A DNA stretch of 64,000 bases from JAWKUK01 sp041398605 (GCA_041398605.1 JAWKUK010000024.1:1-64000), one strand, 5' to 3'; shown: positions 26,043-35,842, counted from the stretch's first letter. The notes: a model not told the origin generated them from the letters alone. Program-made: numbers and translations.

Positions 26043-28066
26043 TGCGCATGCTCCTCCTCGGCGCGCTCGGGCTTTGGCTGACGAGCGCTGGGATGTCGCG
26101 CCAGCCGTCGGCGGCGCAGCAAGAGCCAGCGCCAGGGGTCCCCACGCCCGGCGCCCGCGCGCACGTGGCGGACGGGCCGTGGGAAGGACCTGGGCTCGAA
26201 GAGACCCTGCTCGTCGTCGACGGCGAAGAGGTGCCCTTCAGCCGCTTCGCAGAGTGGCTGCTGGCGGTCCAAGGCGTCGAGCTGCAGGAGCGCTTCCTGG
26301 ATCGGATGATCCTGAGCCGCGCCGTGCGCCAGCTCGGCGTCGCCCCCACCGCGGAGGACGTCGCGCGCGCGACCAAGGCCGCGCTCGAGCAGCGCATCGC
26401 GCTCGGCTTCCATGGAGACCGGGCGCTGTACGAGGCGGAGCTCGCGCGGATCCGCTCGACACAGGCGCTCGACTTCGAGCACCGCAGCGTCATCCTCGAG
26501 GACCAGCTCGCGCGCGACGCGCTCGCCGTCGCGACGCGCCCAAGGCCCCGCGAGGCCGGCGCGGAAGAGGCCCTGGCGGCCGCGTACACGCGGCGCTATG
26601 GCGCCGATGGTCGAGAGCTCGTCGTGCGGGCGATCCGCTTGCGGCCCGTCCTGCCGCAGCCGGGGCCGAACGACGACGAGGCGGAACGGCAGCGCCGGGT
26701 CGAAGCCGCCCGCGAGGCCGTTGAAGCGCGCCTCAGAGGGCTCGCCGGCCGGATCCGCGCGGGCGCAGACGTCGCGGAGCTAGCGCGCGAGGCCTCCGAG
26801 GACCCCGACTCGCGGCTTGTCGGCGGGCGGTTGCCGGCGCCGTTTGTTCGTGCGGCTTGGCCGCGCGCGGTGAACGAGGCCCTCGCGCAGCTTGCGCCGG
26901 GCGAGCCGAGCGCGCCCCTGTTCGCCCAAGGCTACTTCAACCTCTTCGTGATCGAGTCCGCGCGCGCGGTGGCGCTGGACGAGGCGCGCGCCGCGCTCGA
27001 GCGGGAGCTCGCCACGGCGCCCCCCGACGAGTTCGAGCGCCGCGCAGCGTTCGCGCGCTTGCGCGCGGAGGTGTTCCCCCACATCGTCTGGCATAGCCTC
27101 GAAGAGGACGCCGACGGGCCGCTGGCCCTGCGCGGGCGCCCGCAGACGCTCGCTGCGCCGTTCGCCAGCATCGGCGACGAGACATGGACGCGCGCAGACC
27201 TCGCGCTCTGGATCGCGCGCGAACGCGGCGCCGACCTCGCGCGCCCATTCGTGCGGGACCTGCGCCTCGAGCGGCGCGCCGCGGCGCGGTCCGTAGCCGC
27301 GAGCCCAGAGGCGATCGAGGCGCGCGCGGCGGCGACGTTCGCTGCGACGCTGCGCCAGGTCTACGGCGGCGACCGCGCGCGGATGGCGCGCGACATGGAG
27401 CGCCGCGGGATCACGGAGGCGCACCTGCTGCGCCGCTTCCAGCGCGAGGCGTGGCGGGACCTGACCGCGGACGCGCTCTTGGCCCTCGAGCGCACGGTCT
27501 CCGACGAGGACGTGCAGCGGACCTGGGAAGCGCGGTACGGCCCCCTCGGTAAATCGTTCGATGTGCGGTTCCTCGTGCGGCGCCTCACTGATCGCGACGC
27601 GGGCGAGGAGCGCGCGCGCCTGGTTTCGATCGCGGCCCAGGCGAGCGCAGGCGCGGACTTCGGTGCGCTGGCCGCGCGCTGGTCGGACGATCCGATCGCG
27701 CGCGCGAACGGCGGGCGACCGACGGCGAGCTCGACGGAGGGCTCCGCCGGACGCTACCGGCACGAGGACGCGCCCCCGGCCATTCAAGCGGCGCTCGCGC
27801 GGCTGCAGCCGGGCGAGACGTCGGCGCCGCTCGACGTCGGCGACGAGCTCGTGCTCATCCAGCTCGTCGAGGTGCGCCGGGTCCCGCTCGGTGATGTCGC
27901 CGATGCGCTGCGCCAGGAGCTCGAGACGCGCCCGACGACGACCGCGGAGCGCATGGGGCTCCTGATGTCATTTGACATGGACGCCGACGCCACCTTCCTT
28001 GCGGAGCGGCTCTTCCGGCCCGCTGCGCCCGAACGGGGCGCCGAGGAGCGCGCGAGCGAGCGGTAG
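26042..28066 (+). CDS. Secreted SurA/PpiD-like peptidyl-prolyl isomerase with two parvulin domains
   Basis: 674 residues from the ATG at 26042; a GTG codon one codon earlier is also possible. The N-terminus has a signal peptide (MRMLLLGALGLWLTSAG). A helical SurA_N-like segment (VDGEEVPFSRFAEWLLAVQG) is followed by a diverged parvulin domain at about residues 190-320 (LAREASEDPDSRLVGGRLP) and a second, better one at about 504-612 (FGALAARWSDDPIARANGG, ALARLQPGETSAPLDVGDE). Two parvulin repeats with an N-terminal chaperone domain is the SurA plan. It probably helps fold secreted or outer-membrane proteins. The 1-bp TGATG overlap with the ABC exporter indicates translation coupling, so folding and export may serve the same pathway. 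Confidence 0.82.
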   Translation: MRMLLLGALGLWLTSAGMSRQPSAAQQEPAPGVPTPGARAHVADGPWEGPGLEETLLVVDGEEVPFSRFAEWLLAVQGVELQERFLDRMILSRAVRQLGVAPTAEDVARATKAALEQRIALGFHGDRALYEAELARIRSTQALDFEHRSVILEDQLARDALAVATRPRPREAGAEEALAAAYTRRYGADGRELVVRAIRLRPVLPQPGPNDDEAERQRRVEAAREAVEARLRGLAGRIRAGADVAELAREASEDPDSRLVGGRLPAPFVRAAWPRAVNEALAQLAPGEPSAPLFAQGYFNLFVIESARAVALDEARAALERELATAPPDEFERRAAFARLRAEVFPHIVWHSLEEDADGPLALRGRPQTLAAPFASIGDETWTRADLALWIARERGADLARPFVRDLRLERRAAARSVAASPEAIEARAAATFAATLRQVYGGDRARMARDMERRGITEAHLLRRFQREAWRDLTADALLALERTVSDEDVQRTWEARYGPLGKSFDVRFLVRRLTDRDAGEERARLVSIAAQASAGADFGALAARWSDDPIARANGGRPTASSTEGSAGRYRHEDAPPAIQAALARLQPGETSAPLDVGDELVLIQLVEVRRVPLGDVADALRQELETRPTTTAERMGLLMSFDMDADATFLAERLFRPAAPERGAEERASER

Positions 28067-28209
28067 CGCCGCGCGCGCGTCCCAATGGGGCACACTCGGG
28101 AGGCCCAGGTCGCTCGATCGGCGGAGCGCCTCTAACATGTGGGGCCGCATCGCGCTGGTCAGCTCAGAGCGAGTTGAGCGCGAAGCCTGCCTCGCGACCG
28201 AAGAATCTC

Positions 28210-29433
28210 ATGCAACTCTCCCGCTCCACACCTCGTCCCACCCTGCGGCGCCACCTGCAAGGTGCGCTTGCCGCGCTCGCGCTCGTCCCGCTCGCCAACG
28301 CCCAGATCGAGCTCGTCGCCTCTGAGACCTTTGAGTACGCGGTGCCCGGCCTCGTGCACGACGGCAGCACGGGCATCGGCTGGTCGAACAACTGGTTCAT
28401 CACCGGCGCCTCGAACAACGAGATCGTGATGTTCGACAACTCGATCTCTCCAGCGTTCGCGCTCTCGGACGGCGTCGGTGGTCACGCCGGCCAGGCCGTC
28501 GCCTTCGGGCAGGGCTACCGCCGCTTCGACACGGGCCTGCACCCGGACATTCGCAACGCCAACGGCAAGTACGGCGCCGACGGGTCGACGATCTGGATCT
28601 CCTTCAGCTCGGTGAACTACCAAGGCCAGCCGTTCGACCACTACGGCGGCGTCTCGCTCTTCAACGTCGGGGTCGGCGAGGAGCTCTTCCTCGGCTCGCC
28701 GTGGAACACAAATGCTTGGGGCCTCGATGATGAGGGCCCCAACGGCGCGCCGCCCGCGCTCGTCCCGGCGTCGAGCGATGCGACCGCGACGCGGCTCGTG
28801 TATCGCATCGACTTCGCGAACGGCGGCGAGCGCCTGCGCCTCTGGCTGAACCCGGCCGTCCCGCACCCGACGGGTGTCGCGGACCTGGACACGCCGATCG
28901 CCGACCTCGAGTTCGACGAGCTGAGCATCGCGTCCGGCGGGAACAACGGTGACCACTACTTCTGGGACAACCTCGTGATCGAGAAGGGCAAGCCGGAGGT
29001 CGCCGCGAGCCTGCCGGGCGGCCTGTGCGCAGCGGTCGCCAACTCGACGGGTGTGGCTGGCTCGCTCGCGGGGTACGGCTCCAGCGTCGCGGCGGACGAT
29101 GACCTGTGTCTGCAGCTCGGAGACCTCCCGCAGAACGCGGCCGGCTTCGTGCTCTCGGCGCGCTCGATCTTCTTCATCGCGAACCCGGGCGGCAGCCAAG
29201 GCAACCTCTGCCTCGGCCAAGACCTCGGCCGCGGGGTCGGCGGTGTGATCTTCAACAGTGGCGCCGCTGGGGCCGCGACCGTGGTCGCCAACCTCTCGGC
29301 GATGCCGACGTCCACGGGCCCGGTCCAGGCCATGGCTGGCGAGACTTGGTTCCTGCAAGGCTGGTACCGGGACTTCGTGGGCGGCTCTGCGACCTCGAAC
29401 CTGACCAACACGATCGCCGTCACGTTCGAGTGA
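28210..29433 (+). CDS. Secreted protein with a lamin/concanavalin-like front part and the shared C-terminal domain
   Basis: 407 residues from the ATG at 28210, which begins a typical signal peptide ending LVPLANAQ. The first 270 residues are beta-rich with no motif I can name with certainty; the pattern (ETFEYAVPGLVHDGSTGIGWSNNW at the start, DHYFWDNLVIEKG near the end) recalls jelly-roll or laminin-G-like secreted proteins of Planctomycetota. The last 136 residues, coded by 29025-29430, form a domain also found at the very C-terminus of three other proteins here: Cys near NSTG, GGSQGNLCLG, then AGETWFLQGWYRD and a final strand ending in VTF plus one residue. Its function, sorting or surface attachment, is an inference. 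It is the first of three secreted-protein genes in a row. Confidence 0.72.
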   Translation: MQLSRSTPRPTLRRHLQGALAALALVPLANAQIELVASETFEYAVPGLVHDGSTGIGWSNNWFITGASNNEIVMFDNSISPAFALSDGVGGHAGQAVAFGQGYRRFDTGLHPDIRNANGKYGADGSTIWISFSSVNYQGQPFDHYGGVSLFNVGVGEELFLGSPWNTNAWGLDDEGPNGAPPALVPASSDATATRLVYRIDFANGGERLRLWLNPAVPHPTGVADLDTPIADLEFDELSIASGGNNGDHYFWDNLVIEKGKPEVAASLPGGLCAAVANSTGVAGSLAGYGSSVAADDDLCLQLGDLPQNAAGFVLSARSIFFIANPGGSQGNLCLGQDLGRGVGGVIFNSGAAGAATVVANLSAMPTSTGPVQAMAGETWFLQGWYRDFVGGSATSNLTNTIAVTFE

Positions 29434-29449
29434 TCCAACGCGAGCGACC

Positions 29450-29469
29450 GGCGGACGGGCCCGTCCGCC
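29450..29469. repeat. Perfect 20-bp palindrome after the first secreted-protein gene
   Basis: Arms GGCGGACGGG and CCCGTCCGCC are perfectly complementary with no spacer, about 17 bp after the stop codon. No T-run follows. It may form a terminating hairpin or be a protein-binding site. Confidence 0.55.
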
Positions 29470-29572
29470 CAAGCCGCTGGCGCGACGACACAGGTGAGGT
29501 ACGGACGGGCGGAGCGCGCGTGCGCAGGTTGGCCACCTTGTGGATCCCGTCCTTCGCGACTCAAATGGGAGC

Positions 29573-31159
29573 ATGAGGCAGCCACACCGCAGCGCCGTTC
29601 AGAGGTCAGTTAGCGCCCTGCTCGTTTGCAGCGCGCTCTCGTCGTCCGCCTCGGGGCAAGCCCTGCTCGATCCCCTGTGGACCAAGCGCATCGCGCCGCC
29701 GCTCTGGGAAGCGTTGCACGTGATCCCCGATCCGGACGGCGGGACCTACTTCGTGCGGCGTCACATCGGCGCCCTCGGCGGCCTCGACATCTTGCTACAG
29801 CGGCGCAGCGCGGCTGGCGAGTTGCTCGGGGAGTCGGACTTCGGCTCCGCGGCAGACGACTTCCTCGCTGACGCCGCAGAGTTCCCGAGTGGCGGGTTCG
29901 TGCTCTCCGGTGACAGCGCCGGCGACCTGGGTGGAACCGGCGCGGGCGGCACCTTCGTCGCGCGCTTCGATGGGCAAGGGCAGGTCATCTGGGTGGATCA
30001 GTTCCCAGGCTCAGCGCGCTCCGTCGCCGTCGCACCAGACCTCCGCGTTGTCGCTCTCTACCACGATGGGGCTGGCCTGCGCTTGCGCTGGTACACGGCC
30101 ACAGGGTCGCTGCTCGTCGAGGCCACCGTCCAAGTGCCTTACGCCATCGCGAGCACACAGCCGGGGAGCCGTTCCGAGGACCTCGTCGCTGGGTCGTCCG
30201 GCCAGGCCTTCGTGGGCTGGTACATCAACAGTGCGAGCCTGTTCGGCACAGTCATCTCCCTCCACGATGCGCAGGGAGCGCTCCTCGTCGAGCACATCCG
30301 AAATACAAACAGCTGGATCGGGCCGCGGCTCGCGCCGGACGGCGCCGGGGGCGCTTTTGCCGCCATCCACGACGCGTCCGGTGGCCCGGGCTACCGAGTC
30401 TTCGTCCATCACTACGGGCCCTCCGGAGCCCTCACCTGGGGAACCACCATCGACTCGAGCGGGTTCAACGACTCGGGCGTGGTGACTTACGACCGACGCG
30501 GTGGCTGCGTCGTGGCGCTCGCAACCACGGGGAGCATCGCGAGCCCCAGCTCCGGCGACCAAGACACCTACGTGGCGCACTACAGCCCACAAGGGGTCTT
30601 ACAGGCGCACGCACAGAACCCACGTATCGAATATCAGTACGCGCAAGCCGTCGCAGTGGATGCGGCCGGGGGCATCGTCGTGATCGAATCCGACGTCGGC
30701 GCGAGCAAGACGCTGACCCGCTTTGCGCCTCAGCGCATCGGCGCCGTGACGTGCTCGCCGGCTGCGCCGAACTCGACTGGCCTCGGCGCGGAGCTGCTCG
30801 CAGTGGGCGACATCGCCGCGGCCGCGGACAACGTGCTGCTATGGGCGCGCGGCTTGCCCTGGGGCAGCACTGGGTACTTCCTCGGCAGCATGACCCTCGG
30901 CAGCTCGCACCCACCCGGCAGCCAAGGGGAGCTCTGCCTCGGTGGCGCCATCGGGCGCTTCTCTGCCCCGGGCCAGATCGGCACCGCGGGCCAGGACGGG
31001 ACGATCGGGCTCGCGCTGGACCTGACGGCGGTGCCAACGCCCGTCGGTCCCGTCACCGCGCTCGCGGGCCAGACGTGGTCGTTCCAGGCGTGGTATCGCG
31101 ACGCGAACCCAGGGCCGACCAACAACTTCACGGACGCGGTGAGCATCACGTTCCAGTGA
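29573..31159 (+). CDS. Secreted SBBP-type beta-propeller protein with the shared C-terminal domain
   Basis: 528 residues from the ATG at 29573, where a signal peptide (SVSALLVCSALSSSASGQ) follows a short basic N-terminus; the frame is open 33 bp further up. Residues about 35-390 are repeated blades with motifs such as GSFGSAADDFLADAAEFP-like blocks and GDLGGTGAGGTFVARFD, similar to the SBBP beta-propeller family of secreted proteins. The last 135 residues (coded by 30752-31156) are the domain shared with three other proteins in the window: CSPAAPNSTG, PGSQGELCLGG, AGQTWSFQAWYRDANPG and an ITFQ end. No catalytic motif is visible; it is probably an extracellular or cell-surface binding protein. 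Only 34 bp separate it from the esterase gene. Confidence 0.75.
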   Translation: MRQPHRSAVQRSVSALLVCSALSSSASGQALLDPLWTKRIAPPLWEALHVIPDPDGGTYFVRRHIGALGGLDILLQRRSAAGELLGESDFGSAADDFLADAAEFPSGGFVLSGDSAGDLGGTGAGGTFVARFDGQGQVIWVDQFPGSARSVAVAPDLRVVALYHDGAGLRLRWYTATGSLLVEATVQVPYAIASTQPGSRSEDLVAGSSGQAFVGWYINSASLFGTVISLHDAQGALLVEHIRNTNSWIGPRLAPDGAGGAFAAIHDASGGPGYRVFVHHYGPSGALTWGTTIDSSGFNDSGVVTYDRRGGCVVALATTGSIASPSSGDQDTYVAHYSPQGVLQAHAQNPRIEYQYAQAVAVDAAGGIVVIESDVGASKTLTRFAPQRIGAVTCSPAAPNSTGLGAELLAVGDIAAAADNVLLWARGLPWGSTGYFLGSMTLGSSHPPGSQGELCLGGAIGRFSAPGQIGTAGQDGTIGLALDLTAVPTPVGPVTALAGQTWSFQAWYRDANPGPTNNFTDAVSITFQ

Positions 31160-31193
31160 TATCGAGACAGGCACGCCGCCTCCAACGCCTCCC

Positions 31194-32765
31194 ATGAAGT
31201 CCACCCCCACGTTCGTGCGCGGCGCGCTGTTGGTCCTCGGAGCCCTGTTCGCGCCGCCCCTCGTCGCGCAGGACAACGGAGCGGCGCGCAAGTTCCCGAT
31301 GAGCATGGACGCGCTCCAGCACCCCGGCGTGCCCGTGGGTCAGGTCAGCGAACACGAGCTCCTGGACAGCAAGACCTTCCCGGGGACGGTGCGCCGCTAC
31401 TCCGTCTACGTGCCGGCGCAGTACGACGCGAGCGCACCGGCCGCGCTCATGGTGTTCCAAGACGGGCACGCATACGTCAAGGCGGACGGCGAGCTCCGCG
31501 TGCCCGCGATCTTCGACAACCTGATCCATCGCAAGGAAATGCCGGTGACGATCGGTGTGTTCGTCGATCCAGGGCACAAGAAGGAGGCGCTGCCCGAAGG
31601 GCGTGGATGGAGCCCGGCGCCGGAGAACCGCAGCGTGGAGTACGACACCCTCAGCTCGGACTACGCGCGCTTTCTCCTAGAGGACCTGCTGCCGGTGATC
31701 CGGCGGTCCTACAACATCAGCGAGGACCCGAGCCTGCGGGCGCTCTGTGGGATGAGCAGCGGCGGGATCTGCGCGTTCACCGCCGCATGGGAGCGCCCCG
31801 ACAGCTTCGGCAAGGTGCTCAGCCACATCGGCAGCTTCACCAACATACGCCACGGTGACACCTATCCGGGGGTCATCCGCAAGACCGACAAGAAGCCGAT
31901 CCGCGTCTACTTGCAAGACGGCTCTGGTGACCTGGACAACGAACACGGGAACTGGTGGCTCGGGAACCAGCAGATGTTCAAGGCCCTCGCGTTCAAGGGT
32001 TACGACGTCCGCTTCGATCGCGGGGACGGCGGGCACGACGCGAAGCACGGCCGCACCCTGCTGCCGGACGCCTTGCGCTGGCTCTGGCGCGACGCCCCGG
32101 GCGTGACGCCCAAGCTCGCGATCATGCCTGAGGTCCAGGACGCGCCCTGGGCCGTGGACTGGTGGATGCCGCGGCACGAGGCGAAGATCGCCGAGCGCAA
32201 GGCCATGGGCAAGGTCGACTTGCTGATGATCGGCGACTCGATCACACACGGCTGGGAAGACTCAGGGCGAGAGGTCTGGGCCGAGTTCTATGCAGCGCGC
32301 AACGCGCTGAACCTCGGCTTCAGCGGCGATCGGACCGAGCATGTGATCTGGAGGCTCCAGAACGGCGCGATCGACGACATCGCCCCGAAGCTCGCGGTCC
32401 TCATGATCGGCAGCAACAACACGGGGCACCGAAGTGATGCAGCCGAGCACACGGCAGCCGGCATCCAGCGGGTGATCTCGGAGCTCCGACTTCGGCTCCC
32501 GGAGACGAAGATCCTGCTGCTGGGGATCTTCCCGCGCGGCGAACAGCCGGATCATCCATTGCGTCAATGGAACAACGCGATCAACGCGCTCATCAGTGGC
32601 TTCGCCGAAGACCCGTGGGTCACATACCTGGATGTGGCGGGTGCGTTCCTAGAGGCCGACGGCACGCTCTCCAGCGAGATCATGCCGGACTTCTTGCACC
32701 CCGGTCGCGAAGGCTACCGCCGCTGGGCCGCGGCGATGGAAGCGACCCTTCAGGCGCTGCTGTAG
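31194..32765 (+). CDS. Secreted two-domain hydrolase: esterase D/Fes-like domain plus SGNH (PAF-acetylhydrolase-like) domain
   Basis: 523 residues with a signal peptide (FVRGALLVLGALFAPPLVAQ). The N-terminal half (residues about 45-300) is an alpha/beta-hydrolase of the esterase D/enterochelin-esterase type: YSVYVPAQYD, nucleophile elbow CGMSSGG, and GDGGHDAKHG with the catalytic His. The C-terminal half (about 325-520) is an SGNH hydrolase of the PAF-acetylhydrolase beta/gamma-like group: DLLMIGDSITHGW (block I Ser), LNLGFSGDRTEHVIW (block II Gly), LMIGSNNTG (block III Asn) and DFLHPGREGY (block V Asp/His). Both sites look intact. I infer deacetylation or ester removal from a polysaccharide, perhaps algal or plant-like, in the periplasm or outside. 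It follows two secreted binding proteins on the same strand. Confidence 0.9.
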   Translation: MKSTPTFVRGALLVLGALFAPPLVAQDNGAARKFPMSMDALQHPGVPVGQVSEHELLDSKTFPGTVRRYSVYVPAQYDASAPAALMVFQDGHAYVKADGELRVPAIFDNLIHRKEMPVTIGVFVDPGHKKEALPEGRGWSPAPENRSVEYDTLSSDYARFLLEDLLPVIRRSYNISEDPSLRALCGMSSGGICAFTAAWERPDSFGKVLSHIGSFTNIRHGDTYPGVIRKTDKKPIRVYLQDGSGDLDNEHGNWWLGNQQMFKALAFKGYDVRFDRGDGGHDAKHGRTLLPDALRWLWRDAPGVTPKLAIMPEVQDAPWAVDWWMPRHEAKIAERKAMGKVDLLMIGDSITHGWEDSGREVWAEFYAARNALNLGFSGDRTEHVIWRLQNGAIDDIAPKLAVLMIGSNNTGHRSDAAEHTAAGIQRVISELRLRLPETKILLLGIFPRGEQPDHPLRQWNNAINALISGFAEDPWVTYLDVAGAFLEADGTLSSEIMPDFLHPGREGYRRWAAAMEATLQALL

Positions 32766-32820
32766 GGACGGTCCCCAGCACGATCCTGCGCAGACCCGAG
32801 CAGCGGCGGTGCGCTCGCCG

Positions 32821-35802
32821 TTATTGGCAGACCTCGAGCGTCGTCGCCGCGCCGGCGGTCACCGTCACGGTGTGGACCTCGAGCTCGCTCCTCTCGGTTG
32901 ACGCGCTGCCCCGGGGTCGCTCAGGGTCCGACACGCGCACGCTGTACACGCCCGGGGGCAGCGTGAACTCGCGGCCCTCCCCACCTCGCAGGCCGTCCCC
33001 CAAGAGGCAGCCGGACGCGCCCTTCACCGTGACGACCACTCGCCCGCGCGCGCCGGCATGCGTCACGTGCAACACACCGCCCGGCACAGGCTGGAGGCGA
33101 ACCGGAGTCACCTGGCCCGCCTCGACGCGCACGGACTCCAACACCGCTGCACGGCCGTCCGAGAGTGACGCCGTGGCTTGATAGAGGCCCGGCACGAGCG
33201 GCATCGACTCGATCGCGCCCTCTTCCGTCAGCGTGGTGGAGGACGCCGCCGACCCGTCCTGCGCCGTCCAACCCACCTGCGCCTGGATCCCCGCGCGGTC
33301 GAGCACCTCGATCGACAAACGCCCGGCTGCACGCAAGCGCAGCTCGAGCGTGTCCGCGCCAGAGCGAAGGACGAGCGGCGCCGACGGCGCGGCGCCGTTC
33401 GGGCCGCCAAACGAGTCAAACGCCCCGATCGAGTACTCGCCCGGCGGCAGGGGCCCGAGCTCGAACGCGCCGCCCTCCTTTGCGAGTGACTCCGTCCAGA
33501 GCGTGTAGCCCTCGGTCCCGCCCCAGACCGTCGCGCTCACGGGGGAGCCGTCGACGCCGAGGACCCTGCCACGCAGGAACAGGCCGCTCGTGCCGACGAG
33601 CGTCACCCGCTGCTCACCGCCCGACTCGGGCACGTCGACGGTCTCGAGGAAGCTCGCGTGCCGATTGACCGCGTCGGCGGTTCGCTTGGGCGACATGCGA
33701 GGCGCAGGAGGCGCGAGCGCGACCTGCCAGCGACCGGTCCGGACCAGAGAGAACGCGACGCGGCCCTCGGCGTCCGTCGCCGCGGTCTGCTCCGGGACCG
33801 TCCGGTTGCTCATCCCCGAGACACTTCCTTCAGATCCAGGCCAGAGCCAAACGGTCTCGCCGACAATGGGCCGCCCTCGCTCATCGACACACGTGCAGAC
33901 CACGACGGAGGCAGGGGACAGCTCCCACGTCAGCGAGCGCACCTCGCCGGGCGAGAGCTCGAGCGGCGTCGGCTCGACAATCAGCCGCGCTCCGCCCTCC
34001 GCCGCGAACAGGGCGGGCTCGAGCCGCGTGTTCGGAGGCAATCCAGCGAGCACGAAGCGCCCGGCGGCGTCGAGCGGGGCTTCAAACACGTACTCGCGCG
34101 GCCCATACAACACCGTCCGCGACGTGTCGCCGACCAGAGCGCGCCCGACCTGCTGGCGCTTCACGACGACCTGCGCGCGCGCGCCGGGCGGCGCGCCTTG
34201 GGCCTGGCCCTCGATGCAGGCTGCGCGCTCGAGCACGACGGTGACCGCCGGCTCGTCCCCGGTCCGCGGACCGTCATCCCGCAACAAGGCCGCGACGGGC
34301 GCACGGTCACTGCCGATGAAGAACGCCACACATGGCGCCCAGCTACGCGCGCGCAACACTGCGACGCCCGACGTGTCCGTCCAAGCGTCCGGTCCGTAGG
34401 CTTTGGCCGTCCGTGGGTCCGTCATCCGCGTGCCGCTCGAGGGCATCTGGATCGTCCGCACGCTCGACGGGAGCATGCTGGAGCAGATCCCCACGCCAGC
34501 GAGCGGGAGCCCCGACTCGGCGGCTACGACCCGCACGATAACGTCGATGTCGGGCTCGACCGCGACACGCAGCTCGACTGCGGCAGACGCGCCCGCCGCG
34601 AGCGCCTTCACTGCCCCGTGGCCGACCGAGGACGACGTCCAGATCGAGGACGAGATGCGCGTCGCGCTCCCAACGAACTCGAGGTCTCGCCCGGCAGGGA
34701 CATCGAGGGTGACGCGGCCTTCAACGTCGGTCATGCCCCGCGGTCCGTCGACGATTCGGACCCCTGGCGAGGGCTCAACGGTCAAGGCCTCGGCCTCCTC
34801 CGCGGTGAGCACCAACTGGACCGAGGCGTCCTTGATCGGAGCGCCACGCTCGTCGACGACACGCGCGACCACCGTCGCGCGCCCTACGACGGCGAGCCCG
34901 GCGACGGCGGGCCCGCCAGGCACTCCAGCGGCCGACGCGTCGGCTCGTCCAGCGCGTTGCGCAGACGCAGCGACGTCGGGCTCGATCTCGGGCTCGGGCT
35001 CGGGCTTGCGCGCGACCTCCGACGGCGACGACTCGGATGGCGCCGCAGCCATCGAGCGCCACCCGACACACAGCACCAGCGCGGCAGCGCAGAGCATAAG
35101 GGGTTGTTTCAGAGACATGAGCGTGATGACGAGCGCGGCGTGATGCGCCACTGTCGGCGCGGGCAATGGAACGAGCAACAGCGCGAGGCCCTGCGCGAGG
35201 CGCGGGTCATGACCGACATCAGCGAGCCGACCGCGGAGCCGCGCGTGCGCTCGATCGAGGCGGTCTTGCGCGGTGCTGCGCGCGAGGCCCAACTCTGCCG
35301 CGATCTCGGTCGGCCCGAGGCCCTCGAAGTGGCGCAGCAAGACCACCTCCCGCAGCTCCTGCGGGAGCGCGAGCACTTCGCGCGCGAGGCGCTCCTGCAG
35401 CTCCGCCCGCGCCACGAGCTGATCGGGCGTCGCGACCGTACACGCGCCTTCGGGCGCCGCGCGCGCGCCGCGAGCGGATCCAGCCAACCCGCCGGACTCA
35501 GAGGCGGCGACCTGCCGCTCGCGCCGGGTGCGCGCCGCGTCCCGGCGGCGCGACTCGCGCGAGAGGTTGACGAGGACCCGCGCGAACCACGCGCGCGGCT
35601 GGGCGAGCCTAAGCCTCTGCCCGCCACCAGCCGCGCCCCCATCGCCCGCCGAGCGCCCGGCGACGGTGCGCGCGAGCACACGCGCGTAGGCCTCTTGGAC
35701 CAGGTCGTCCGCTGCGCCGCGGTCCGACGTCAGGGCCTCCGCGAGGCGGCGCGCCCAGGCGTCCTCGCCGAGGAGGCTGATGAGCTCAGGGGAGTGATTC
35801 AT
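32821..35802 (-). CDS. ECF-type sigma factor fused to a membrane segment and a large carboxypeptidase-regulatory-like region
   Basis: 993 residues from the ATG at 35802; a GAGGG sequence lies a few bases before it. Residues about 10-105 are sigma region 2 (GAADDLVQEAYARVLARTV, PRAWFARVLVNLSRESRRRDAAR) and residues about 140-195 are region 4 (LPQELREVVLLRHFEGLGPTEIA, then ARSTAQDRLDRAHARLR helix-turn-helix). A single membrane segment follows near residues 232-252. The remaining 740 residues are beta-sandwich modules of the carboxypeptidase-regulatory-like type, with repeated VVDERGAPIKDA, VDERGRPIVGE and AGRFVLAGLPPNT. The layout places the sigma domain in the cytosol and the modules outside. 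C-terminally extended ECF factors are known from Planctomycetota; how this one is released is not visible. No anti-sigma gene is adjacent. Confidence 0.88.
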   Translation of the reverse strand: MNHSPELISLLGEDAWARRLAEALTSDRGAADDLVQEAYARVLARTVAGRSAGDGGAAGGGQRLRLAQPRAWFARVLVNLSRESRRRDAARTRRERQVAASESGGLAGSARGARAAPEGACTVATPDQLVARAELQERLAREVLALPQELREVVLLRHFEGLGPTEIAAELGLARSTAQDRLDRAHARLRGRLADVGHDPRLAQGLALLLVPLPAPTVAHHAALVITLMSLKQPLMLCAAALVLCVGWRSMAAAPSESSPSEVARKPEPEPEIEPDVAASAQRAGRADASAAGVPGGPAVAGLAVVGRATVVARVVDERGAPIKDASVQLVLTAEEAEALTVEPSPGVRIVDGPRGMTDVEGRVTLDVPAGRDLEFVGSATRISSSIWTSSSVGHGAVKALAAGASAAVELRVAVEPDIDVIVRVVAAESGLPLAGVGICSSMLPSSVRTIQMPSSGTRMTDPRTAKAYGPDAWTDTSGVAVLRARSWAPCVAFFIGSDRAPVAALLRDDGPRTGDEPAVTVVLERAACIEGQAQGAPPGARAQVVVKRQQVGRALVGDTSRTVLYGPREYVFEAPLDAAGRFVLAGLPPNTRLEPALFAAEGGARLIVEPTPLELSPGEVRSLTWELSPASVVVCTCVDERGRPIVGETVWLWPGSEGSVSGMSNRTVPEQTAATDAEGRVAFSLVRTGRWQVALAPPAPRMSPKRTADAVNRHASFLETVDVPESGGEQRVTLVGTSGLFLRGRVLGVDGSPVSATVWGGTEGYTLWTESLAKEGGAFELGPLPPGEYSIGAFDSFGGPNGAAPSAPLVLRSGADTLELRLRAAGRLSIEVLDRAGIQAQVGWTAQDGSAASSTTLTEEGAIESMPLVPGLYQATASLSDGRAAVLESVRVEAGQVTPVRLQPVPGGVLHVTHAGARGRVVVTVKGASGCLLGDGLRGGEGREFTLPPGVYSVRVSDPERPRGSASTERSELEVHTVTVTAGAATTLEVCQ

Positions 35803-35842
35803 GGGCGCCCTCAAGATGCAGCAACGCGCCCGGACGCCGGAC

